Assembly: GCA_041191165.1 (NCBI GenBank)
Contig: JBEEPJ010000037.1
Span: 1-13,395, forward strand
Source: CAMCYM01 sp041191165
Lineage (GTDB): Bacteria; Bacteroidota; Bacteroidia; Flavobacteriales_D; Sanyastnellaceae
Direction of reading: 5' to 3'
Length of the DNA: 13,395 nucleotides
Of the stretch, positions 8,401 to 13,395 are shown piece after piece (within the stretch, counting starts at the first letter, position 1; each line of letters opens with the position of its first letter). The position numbers and the translations under genes are program-made. The notes beneath the pieces are model-generated. The model was not told the DNA's origin. It was given only the letters and a program-made list of their open reading frames with translations, and did no database searches.

Positions 8401-8578
8401 TCAACGTGTAGCGGCCGTCGGGGCCGGTAAACACCCCTTGCTTGCCGCCATCCGCCAGCACGGAGGCAGAGGGCAGGGTCTCCCCCTTGGATTCTCGGAC
8501 CACGCCGGTCACGGTTTGGGCGTGCAAGACGCCCCCGGCCAGCAGGCCCGTCAGGGTCCACAAGATGTTTTTGCGCAT
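5465..8578 (-). CDS. susC: SusC/RagA-family TonB-linked outer-membrane transporter
   Basis: A 1037-residue TonB-dependent transporter that imports oligosaccharides captured by the adjacent SusD. Domains in order: signal peptide 1-20 (HA|QTVTG); carboxypeptidase-regulatory-like beta domain about 22-97 (TGVVRESKGETLPSASV ... FSFIGY); TonB-box-like GDVVVVGYG (104-112); plug about 113-246 with the hallmarks LYVVDGIPI (180-188), IESVEILKDAAATGIYGSRG (214-233) and NGVILITTKRG (235-245); then a 22-strand type beta barrel ending in a terminal Phe (SLSTNF), the usual outer-membrane assembly signal. Length is normal for SusC. It is the first gene of the five-gene operon, preceded by a TAnnTTTG element and a terminator. 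Glycan specificity cannot be read from the sequence, but two GH13 genes beside it point to starch, glycogen or maltodextrin. Confidence 0.97.
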   Translation of the reverse strand: MRKNILWTLTGLLAGGVLHAQTVTGVVRESKGETLPSASVLADGGKQGVFTGPDGRYTLKLTPGSHTLEFSFIGYVKQRRTVELTAGQTLTVDVVLKEDAVAIGDVVVVGYGVQRRVAVTGSIAQVDAKQITAIQTPSFEAALQGQAAGVQVSQSSGVAGAGSLVRVRGVASISAGGDPLYVVDGIPITQEYFLRGNSGAMNNNPLASINPNDIESVEILKDAAATGIYGSRGANGVILITTKRGRKGTSFEYSSRVGWGTAASRPNMTDTETYLGLRQEAWENDGGTGYVWLPNVTSPLDDPETRRAAYQNALLTHTDWVGQTIGTGLKNAHSFGVRHGAEKYSFYGGIAYDDNHSYLLGNSYERISGRMNIDYRPIDRLTLTGSTSISQGRNNRIDAAWSGGLGDAMSNALPYYPVRYDADVLGDNGDTLHRAGEYFLWFDEWGGTKNPVAVRELKKWRTTESRSISNLQLIYRLADDLHFKASGGFDYMHLREDQFNPGALSITTDLGTANRYANYILNWNYNATVDYAYELDDTQRFDFLVGSEFQRTDNFGYGLFFPNATGPVYEVDSLSQEAASANRTVNNPSQHSFLSYFARTNYTLKDRYFFQATARVDGSSRFGRENRYGFFPSVSAGWVISDESWFQSASVNFLKLRASWGRTGNAALPDYARFGTYSARDNGITYAADSILFPLQPENPTLRWETSQTWDASVEMGLWKDRITLQLAAYHKRSEDVLMNVSTPASMGFSNLWDNVATILNRGVEFSVKSRNLVGKFEWTTDLNIARNYNELEDIGNYTPDAVSGGTNDSRVIVGRPVGSFYLVEHSHVDPATGLPVYLDLNGNETFDYNNDIRKYVGDGLPDIIGGMTNSFRYGRFDLSALATFSIGAKIFDSSAKRQLGVVSGWNMRTEKLDRWRQPGDEATYPRLTLDETTYGLPSGFPWWNTSLFVYDASYLRLRNLTLGYNLPDFDLGKTQFQSFRLAFNVTNLFTITNFPGLDPEVVRDFENAQDRNMSPNVTYLTPPQERAFTFSLSTNF

Positions 8579-8611
8579 GGCGTTAAAAATTCAAAACGAT
8601 TCGGTTTCGGA

Positions 8612-8619
8612 CAAATGTA
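8612..8619 (-). promoter_or_regulatory. Bacteroidota-type -7 element for susC
   Basis: On the minus strand the sequence reads TACATTTG, an exact match to the TAnnTTTG -7 consensus used by the primary sigma factor of this phylum. It lies 33 bases upstream of the susC ATG, leaving a short AT-rich leader. I do not see a convincing TTG-type -33 element at the expected distance, because that region is inside the adjacent hairpin. Transcription may therefore be weak or activator-dependent (inference). Confidence 0.5.
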
Positions 8620-8657
8620 AAAGGGATGGTGTCATTTCGACACTTCATCCCTTTTTT
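8619..8657 (-). terminator. hairpin terminator after the T9SS amylase gene
   Basis: The arms AAAAGGGATG (8619-8628) and CATCCCTTTT (8646-8655) pair over 10 bases. They continue as GTGTC (8629-8633) with GACAC (8639-8643), a two-base bulge (8644-8645) and a five-base loop. On the minus strand the stem is preceded by an A-run and followed by TTTT, the form of an intrinsic terminator, and it starts 15 bases after the amylase stop codon. The A/T flanks make it symmetric, so it could also stop plus-strand transcripts. Confidence 0.7.
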
Positions 8658-8691
8658 CTCCATTCTCCCTTCTCAATTCTCCATCCTCCCC
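8655..8691. repeat. pyrimidine-rich imperfect tandem repeat (TTCTCC-like units)
   Basis: The plus strand shows consecutive units resembling TTTCTCC, ATTCTCCC, TTCTCA, ATTCTCC and ATCCTCC, an almost all-pyrimidine stretch. It covers the last codons and stop of the amylase gene and the approach to the terminator. The transcript carries the purine-rich complement. No function is evident. Confidence 0.4.
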
Positions 8692-11507
8692 ACCAGCACC
8701 CGCTGGCTCTGCGACCATCCGCCCTGGAGCACTTGCAACACGTACAATCCAGGTGCGACGCCGTCGAGCTCCCATTGCCAGCGCACGGCATCCGGGCGGT
8801 AGGCCTGGCGCTGCGATTCGCGCACGACCCGTCCTTGCGCATCCAGCAATCGGGCCGTGAAGCCCCCCGCTTGGGGAAGGTCGAGTTCCACTTCGAGGAG
8901 CTGGGAGGCTGGCTGAGGCCAAACCCGCCACGCCCCACCCCCAAAGGCCGACGCATCCGCCACGGACTGCACAAAGCCCGGGGCCACCACCGGCTCATCG
9001 AGGTAAACGTGGTACTCCCCGGGCGCAAACGTCATCGCCGCCTGGATGTCCGCTACTTCGATCGCCTCGCCTGTGAAATAGTCGTACCATGTGCCCGTGT
9101 GCGAGAACCCCGGCACCATGTTCAAGGTCACCACCTGGAAGTTCGCCACCACCACGGCATCCATGTCCGGGTGGTAGAGATGCAGGCGCTTCCCGAAGCC
9201 CCCCACATCCCAGTTGAAATTGAGCGAGGAGAACGTGGGGTATTGCGTTTTCAAGTGGTTCAGGGCCTTTACGACACGGTAGACGTCATAGCGATCGGGG
9301 TCTTCGCGGTAATCCCACCGGACCGGTTTGGCCTCCACCCGGCAACTTTCCTGCACGGTCACCCCATCGGAGCAGGTGTTGATGGAGTAATCGTACCCGA
9401 GCTCACCGAATTGCCAAATCATCTTGGGACCTGGCAGCAGGATGTTGAAGCACTGGATGGCCTCCATCCGGTCGAGGGCCGTGGCCAGTTCATCCGCCTG
9501 GTAGCTGCCCGAGCCGTTTCCAAACTGCAAGTTCTTGTACATCAATCGTTCCTCGTCGTGGGATTCCGCGTAGGACACCGCGCCGGGGACCGAGAAGCCG
9601 TGGCTCTGGTAGTTCGCCCAGCTCAGGTTGGAGGGGTAGCCCATGGCCGCCTCCTGGTAGTCGTGGGTCGAGTTGGACCAAACCATGAACCCATTGTTCG
9701 TCAGCACCGTCTCCTCGGACTGCGTGCACCAGTGCTCCAGGATCATGTACAAGTCCGGGTGTTGGGCCCAGATGTGGTTTCCGTAATCGTTGAGGATGTT
9801 GATCCGGCTCTGGTCGTAGCTGCCGTTGCCGTTGGGGGTTTGGCTCATGCCCTGCGAAAAATCCCACCGGAATCCGTCCACATGGAATGACTCGACCCAG
9901 TATTCCATCACCCGCTTGGTGAAGGCGCGCGTGTGCGGCGACTCGTGGTTCCAGTCGTAGAACCAATTGAGTGCATGGGGCGCCGTCACGTTGAACCACG
10001 GGTTCTCCGGCGTGGGCGCGCTGCCCGTCCAGTACATCTTCAGGAAGGGATTGGGTTGGTCGGCGTGGTTGAAGACCAAATCCAAAATCACCGCAATGCC
10101 CCGCTGGTGGCAGGCGTCCACGAGTTCGCGCAACTTGTCCGCCGGTCCGTAAGCTTTGTCCACCGCCATGTAGAAAGTGGTGTTGTAGCCCCAGCTGTCG
10201 TTGCCGTTGAACTCCATGATGGGCATGAGCTGCAAGGCGTTGATGCCCAAGCTATCGAGGTAGTCCAGGGTGTCAATGACGGACTGGAAGGTGCGCTCCT
10301 CGGTGAAATCCCGGACGAGGAGTTCGTAGATGACGAGTTGCTCCTGCGGCGGGCGCTGGAAATTTGCGTCGTTCCATGCGTATTCGGGGGCGCCGGGATG
10401 CAGGATGGACACAGGTTCGTTGGGGGTCAGGCCGGCCGGAAAGGGGATGAGGTCCGGATACGTCGATTCCGGAATCCAGCTGTCGTTCCAGGGGTCGAGC
10501 ACCTTCTCAGTGTAGGCGTCTGCCACCCGGATGTCATCGGGCAAGATGTGGTACTGGAAGCGGTACTCGGTTCCGGGCGTCAGCCCTTCGAGGTCCAACC
10601 AGTAGCGCTGGCCGTCTGGCGTCCGGTTCATGAGGTAGTCCAGCCGCACTTGCCAGTTGTTGAAGTCGCCCACGACGAAGACGAAGTCCTTGTTGGGGGC
10701 GAGCAGCTGGAGCCGAACGTCCGAGTCGCTCATGTAGGTGATGCCGTCCTGGGTGCCTGCGGGCGCCACGGCGGTGGGCGGACTGTCGGGCAGCACGGTG
10801 ATGACAGCCTCATCGGTGGCGGTCACGCCCGACGCGGTAGCCTCCAAGGTGACATCGTACTGCCCCCCGTCGCCGGCGGTGAACGTATGGGAGATGCCTG
10901 TGCCGTTGGCGGCAGCTACTTCATCCCCATTGATGAGGATGCGCAGGGCTGCAGCTTCTGTTGCAACCCCTTGGAGGGTGATGCTCTCGCCGGATTCGAG
11001 CACGGCGTAACCCATTTCCGGGGTGATGAGCTGGGCTGCAAACCCCCCGTCGCTGATGGCGTAAAAGATGTCCGAACCATCGGCATTCTTGCCCTGTAAA
11101 CTCCCATTGTAGTTGCGAAAGACGAGGGCGAGGGACTCGATTTGCTCGCCGGGCGCGAGGTCGTAATAGGAGGCGAGGGTTTGGCCTCCAAAGGTGAACG
11201 TATGGATGCCATTGCCCTGCGGCGTCAGCAGGTAATCCGCGTTGGCGACCCCCCAATTCGTCTGCACGTGCTGCCAGTCCGACGGTCCGGTGCTGGCCGA
11301 GGTGATGACCCCGGTGTGGATGTACACGGGAATGACGTTCGCGAGCTGACCGTTGCCCAAGTTCGCATTGTAGTAAAGCGTGACCACATCGTCTTGGGTC
11401 GGGAAGGGAGGGTCAGTCCAAACAATCTGCCCCCAAGCCCCGGGGTTCAGAGCGAGCATGAGGCCCACGATCGCGGTCCAATGCAGGAGTGAGGTTTTTG
11501 CGCGCAT
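8673..11507 (-). CDS. secreted multidomain GH13 amylase with T9SS sorting domain
   Basis: A 944-residue extracellular alpha-glucan hydrolase. The ATG at 11507 is preferred because it begins a clean signal peptide (MRAKTSLLHW..., cleavage about AWG|QIVW at 26/27); ATGs at 11531 and 11585 would add an uncharged lead-in. Domains: N-terminal DUF4961-like module 27-165 (VYIHTGVIT, PGEQIESLALVFR, GKNADGSDIF); Ig-like domain about 169-240; CBM48/isoamylase-N-like domain about 257-336 (VVGDFNNW); GH13 barrel about 391-755; C-terminal beta domain; T9SS type-A sorting domain about 862-944 (WRVWPQPAS ... APGLYVLQV ... RVLVG). Catalytic regions: I, DLVFNH (D476-H481); II, GFRWDFSQG (nucleophile D549); III, MILEHW (acid/base E591); IV, ESHDEER (D651). 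The EHW and SHDE forms recall the pullulanase/branching-enzyme side of GH13. It lies upstream of susC behind its own terminator, so it is probably a separate transcript that supplies oligosaccharides to SusCD. Bond specificity is not determined. Confidence 0.95.
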   Translation of the reverse strand: MRAKTSLLHWTAIVGLMLALNPGAWGQIVWTDPPFPTQDDVVTLYYNANLGNGQLANVIPVYIHTGVITSASTGPSDWQHVQTNWGVANADYLLTPQGNGIHTFTFGGQTLASYYDLAPGEQIESLALVFRNYNGSLQGKNADGSDIFYAISDGGFAAQLITPEMGYAVLESGESITLQGVATEAAALRILINGDEVAAANGTGISHTFTAGDGGQYDVTLEATASGVTATDEAVITVLPDSPPTAVAPAGTQDGITYMSDSDVRLQLLAPNKDFVFVVGDFNNWQVRLDYLMNRTPDGQRYWLDLEGLTPGTEYRFQYHILPDDIRVADAYTEKVLDPWNDSWIPESTYPDLIPFPAGLTPNEPVSILHPGAPEYAWNDANFQRPPQEQLVIYELLVRDFTEERTFQSVIDTLDYLDSLGINALQLMPIMEFNGNDSWGYNTTFYMAVDKAYGPADKLRELVDACHQRGIAVILDLVFNHADQPNPFLKMYWTGSAPTPENPWFNVTAPHALNWFYDWNHESPHTRAFTKRVMEYWVESFHVDGFRWDFSQGMSQTPNGNGSYDQSRINILNDYGNHIWAQHPDLYMILEHWCTQSEETVLTNNGFMVWSNSTHDYQEAAMGYPSNLSWANYQSHGFSVPGAVSYAESHDEERLMYKNLQFGNGSGSYQADELATALDRMEAIQCFNILLPGPKMIWQFGELGYDYSINTCSDGVTVQESCRVEAKPVRWDYREDPDRYDVYRVVKALNHLKTQYPTFSSLNFNWDVGGFGKRLHLYHPDMDAVVVANFQVVTLNMVPGFSHTGTWYDYFTGEAIEVADIQAAMTFAPGEYHVYLDEPVVAPGFVQSVADASAFGGGAWRVWPQPASQLLEVELDLPQAGGFTARLLDAQGRVVRESQRQAYRPDAVRWQWELDGVAPGLYVLQVLQGGWSQSQRVLVGRMEN

Positions 11508-11532
11508 AGAGGAAGATGTTTTGTGTGGCATG

Positions 11533-11548
11533 CAAGTTAGTCGACTTG
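11533..11548. repeat. short inverted repeat in amylase leader
   Basis: CAAGT (11533-11537) and ACTTG (11544-11548) form a 5-base inverted repeat with a 6-base spacer, and AGTCGACT (11539-11546) inside it is itself a palindrome. It lies 26 bases upstream of the amylase ATG. It could be an operator half or a small leader hairpin, but chance occurrence is quite possible at this length. Confidence 0.25.
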
Positions 11549-11550
11549 GT

Positions 11551-11565
11551 GTGTACAAATTACAC
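11551..11565 (-). promoter_or_regulatory. candidate promoter/operator of the T9SS amylase gene
   Basis: A perfect inverted repeat GTGTA-N5-TACAC lies 44 bases upstream of the amylase ATG. On the minus strand its core reads TAATTTG, one base short of the TAnnTTTG -7 consensus. This placement would suit a repressor or activator site overlapping the promoter. The spacing defect and the short arms keep confidence low. The rest of the 102-base gap (11508-11609) shows nothing else I can support. Confidence 0.3.
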
Positions 11566-11609
11566 TTAGTTGGAAATCGGTCCATGAACGGCGCAATCCC
11601 GGGGTTGGG

Positions 11610-13395
11610 TCACGGGGACGTCAGAATCACCCGCCAGTGGAGCCCCAGTTGCGACAGGGGTTGAATCACGTATACCCCGGCGGGCCACCCGGCTGTTTCC
11701 CAGATGCCGGTAGCGGCGGGGAGGAGGGTGGTTTGGCCCAGAGGAAGGGTCAGCCGATAAGGACCTGCGGCCGGCAGTCGGATGGAAGTGCCAGAGGCCG
11801 CCGGGTTGGGGTAGGGGAGCGGCGCGGTGGCCTGCGGGGTTGCGGCGCCGCCGATGTCGACGGAGGCCGGGTCGTTGGGGCTGCCCGGCGTGGGAGGCGG
11901 CGAGGAGAACGGGGTGCAGAGGGTCCAGGGCCCGGTGCCGTCGGGAATTCGGGCCCAGCTGGCGTTGGGGGGGACGGGCGCCGACCATTCGACCCGGTCC
12001 ATCCAGCGCCACGCGCCGTTGTACTTGCGCATGAGCCAGAGGTCATCGCCGGTCGCGTCCAGCTGGAAGTTCGTGTGGAGCGGGCCCTCCTCGGGCGCGT
12101 CGTCGCACCAGAGGACGAGGTGATCGCCGGCGTCCAGGCTCAGGGCGGGCAGCGGGAAGCGGCCGGGCTCCAATCGGCGGTCGGTCAGGTGCCAGTTCGC
12201 GAGCGAAACCGCCCCCCCGCCGATGTGGGCCAGTTCGACCCAGTCGTCGTACCCACCTTCGGCATCCGCCACGAAACTGTTGTTGGCGGGCATGACTTCA
12301 TTGATGCGAAGGGGACCGGGGTGGGGTGAAGTCCAAACCCGCTGCCCCACGCACGGCGATACGGCCTCCGAGCCACCGTTCCACTGGGCCACGACCCTGA
12401 CCTCGGCGTACTCCCAGCCCCCGACGTCCAGGGTGCCGTGCCAGTGTCCCGGCGCCTCCCCAGAGGGCTGGAGGGGGACCGTAAAAACCGTACCCTCCTG
12501 CGAAGCGACTTCGCCCCACACTCCGGCGGCGGCATCCTCGGGCTCCACCCGGGCCTCCACCCGGAGCACCCCGTCTGCCACCGGCCCCGAGGCCCATCCC
12601 ATCAAATGTCCGGCCGCCGGCGCGAAGGCCTCCAGCGCCGCGAGGGCGGTGGTGCGCCGTTGCTGGACATACGGCACGATGCCGAGGGCGATGTGGCTGC
12701 CCCAGGTTTGGCCTACCGATGCCTGAAAATCGGACCACGAAAAACCGTAATCCATCGTCCGGTAGATATCCTCCTCAGCTGCCGGCCCCACCAGCTCCAG
12801 CAGATCCTCGCCCCGCTCCTCCCAAACCTCCCCCTCAAACCCCGTCGCCAGCAGCTCCGCCAGGTGCTCCGTGAACCGCGCCCGGTACACCGGCACCTGC
12901 ATGAGCCGGTGGTATAACGGCCTTCCAGGCTCAAGCGCCCAGGCATAGGGATTCTGGTTGGCCCAGTTCCCAAACCACTGCACCCCCAACGTGTTGTCCA
13001 TGTCGTAAGGCAGGTACATCAAGCGCCCGTCGGTACTCCGCTCGTAGAGGTAGAAATTGTTCTGATTGCCGATGTAATTGTCCCAGTGGCCCACGAGGAT
13101 TTCCGCCGCCGCCACGCGCAGGTAGGCGTCCACGTCGAATACGGCTTCCAGCGCGCAGGGAAGTTCTGCGAGCGGGGTGTTGTTGAGCACGTCGATGAAG
13201 TGGGCGAGGCCGCTGTAATCATCCGACAAGTTGTTCGTTTTGAGGTCGTAAACCCGGGTGCTGCTCCACGATGGGGTGAACTTGTAGTCGTCGCCATCCG
13301 GGCCTTGGTACTGCAGATTCGCCGGGTACGTGCATTTCCACAAGTTGCCGTGGGCGTCGGGAAAACGCTTCTCCAGCCACGGTCCGTCGATGTGT
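11610..13395 (-). CDS. CotH-family protein with lamin-tail and T9SS sorting domains (5' end outside window)
   Basis: The frame is open to the right edge (it begins HIDGPWLEKRFPDAHGNLWK), so the N-terminus is missing; the TTG at 13343 is internal. About 594 residues are visible. Residues 1 to about 260 match the C-terminal half of CotH kinase-like proteins: the GNLWKCTYPANL entry, then AAEILVGHWDNYIGNQNNFYLY (residues 95-117 with an R-V lead-in) and LPYDMDNTLG (128-137), the usual HxDN and DxD-type metal/nucleotide residues. A linker beta domain follows (about 265-355). A lamin-tail domain (about 360-505) shows LRINEVMPANN, DDWVELAH and WHLTDRR. A T9SS type-A sorting domain closes it (about 527-594: YPNPAASGTSIRLP ... 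GVYVIQP), so it is probably secreted and cell-surface attached. Related proteins phosphorylate or organise surface proteins in spore formers; the role here is unknown. It lies 102 bases upstream of the amylase on the same strand. Its 3' half is more GC-rich than the sus operon. Confidence 0.9.
   Translation of the reverse strand, partial: HIDGPWLEKRFPDAHGNLWKCTYPANLQYQGPDGDDYKFTPSWSSTRVYDLKTNNLSDDYSGLAHFIDVLNNTPLAELPCALEAVFDVDAYLRVAAAEILVGHWDNYIGNQNNFYLYERSTDGRLMYLPYDMDNTLGVQWFGNWANQNPYAWALEPGRPLYHRLMQVPVYRARFTEHLAELLATGFEGEVWEERGEDLLELVGPAAEEDIYRTMDYGFSWSDFQASVGQTWGSHIALGIVPYVQQRRTTALAALEAFAPAAGHLMGWASGPVADGVLRVEARVEPEDAAAGVWGEVASQEGTVFTVPLQPSGEAPGHWHGTLDVGGWEYAEVRVVAQWNGGSEAVSPCVGQRVWTSPHPGPLRINEVMPANNSFVADAEGGYDDWVELAHIGGGAVSLANWHLTDRRLEPGRFPLPALSLDAGDHLVLWCDDAPEEGPLHTNFQLDATGDDLWLMRKYNGAWRWMDRVEWSAPVPPNASWARIPDGTGPWTLCTPFSSPPPTPGSPNDPASVDIGGAATPQATAPLPYPNPAASGTSIRLPAAGPYRLTLPLGQTTLLPAATGIWETAGWPAGVYVIQPLSQLGLHWRVILTSP

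Larger units (their letters stand above)
286..8578 (-). other. predicted five-gene sus-like operon
   Basis: The susC, susD, lipocalin-like lipoprotein, two-module protein and GH13 lipoprotein genes run on one strand with gaps of 11, 19, -4 and 8 bases. No hairpin terminator is evident between them. The only promoter-like element and terminator seen are upstream of susC, so a single transcript is likely. None of the starts has an AGGAGG-like ribosome binding site. Co-transcription is inferred from spacing alone. Confidence 0.75.

Noticed and set aside
8619..8657. Hairpin read as a terminator for a plus-strand gene
   Set aside because: The T-run is longer on the plus strand, but no plus-strand gene lies upstream. 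It fits the end of the minus-strand amylase gene.
8442..11099. Plus-strand open frames of 482 and 388 residues opposite the susC 5' end and the T9SS amylase
   Set aside because: The first spans the susC start, the hairpin and the amylase 3' end with no coherent domain. Both are antisense to conserved coding sequence.
11508..11585. Upstream ATG starts at 11585 and 11531 for the T9SS amylase
   Set aside because: They would translate through the probable promoter region and prepend non-signal sequence before a clean signal peptide.
11637..12329. Plus-strand open frame of 230 residues opposite the lamin-tail region
   Set aside because: It is Arg/Gly-rich and antisense to clear lamin-tail and sorting-domain motifs.
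1..13395. tRNA, rRNA, CRISPR array, insertion sequence, riboswitch or phage element
   Set aside because: No regularly spaced direct repeats, transposase or integrase motifs, or conserved RNA sequence were seen on either strand, and non-coding space is under 350 bases in total.

Overview
The window comes from a member of the Bacteroidota. The evidence is a SusC/SusD pair, two proteins ending in type IX secretion (T9SS) sorting domains, several lipoprotein signal peptides, a TAnnTTTG-type promoter element, and gene starts without Shine-Dalgarno sequences. The DNA is GC-rich (about 60% by eye, not fully counted), which is high for the phylum. I cannot name a genus from this sequence.

All but one of the genes lie on the minus strand, so the transcriptional order runs from high to low coordinates. 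First is the C-terminal part of a CotH-family protein with a lamin-tail domain and a T9SS sorting domain (11610-13395, 5' end outside the window). Next is a secreted multidomain GH13 amylase with a T9SS sorting domain (8673-11507). A bulged hairpin terminator follows, running directly into a promoter-like element at 8612-8657. Then comes a tight five-gene starch/alpha-glucan utilisation operon: susC-like porin (5465-8578), susD-like lipoprotein (4086-5453), a small lipocalin-like lipoprotein (3569-4066), a two-module secreted protein (2709-3572) and a GH13 lipoprotein (286-2700). Gaps inside the operon are 8 to 19 bases, with one 4-base ATGA overlap. At the left edge, the 3' end of an unrecognised plus-strand gene (1-338) converges on the operon and overlaps its last gene by 53 bases.

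Proposed working model: the T9SS amylase cuts alpha-glucan outside the cell. SusC/SusD capture oligosaccharides and move them across the outer membrane. The GH13 lipoprotein shortens them further, either at the surface or in the periplasm. The small lipoprotein and the two-module protein occupy the place where classical systems carry SusE/SusF, so they are candidate accessory glycan-binding proteins. The two-module protein appears to share its fold with the N-terminal module of the T9SS amylase, giving three copies of this module in the window. No regulator gene is visible.

I see no tRNA, rRNA, CRISPR array, insertion sequence or phage gene. No gene-free stretch exceeds 103 bases. The locus is a recognisable kind of polysaccharide utilisation locus. 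Its unusual points are the accessory proteins and the terminator-promoter junction, not an obviously new type of system.
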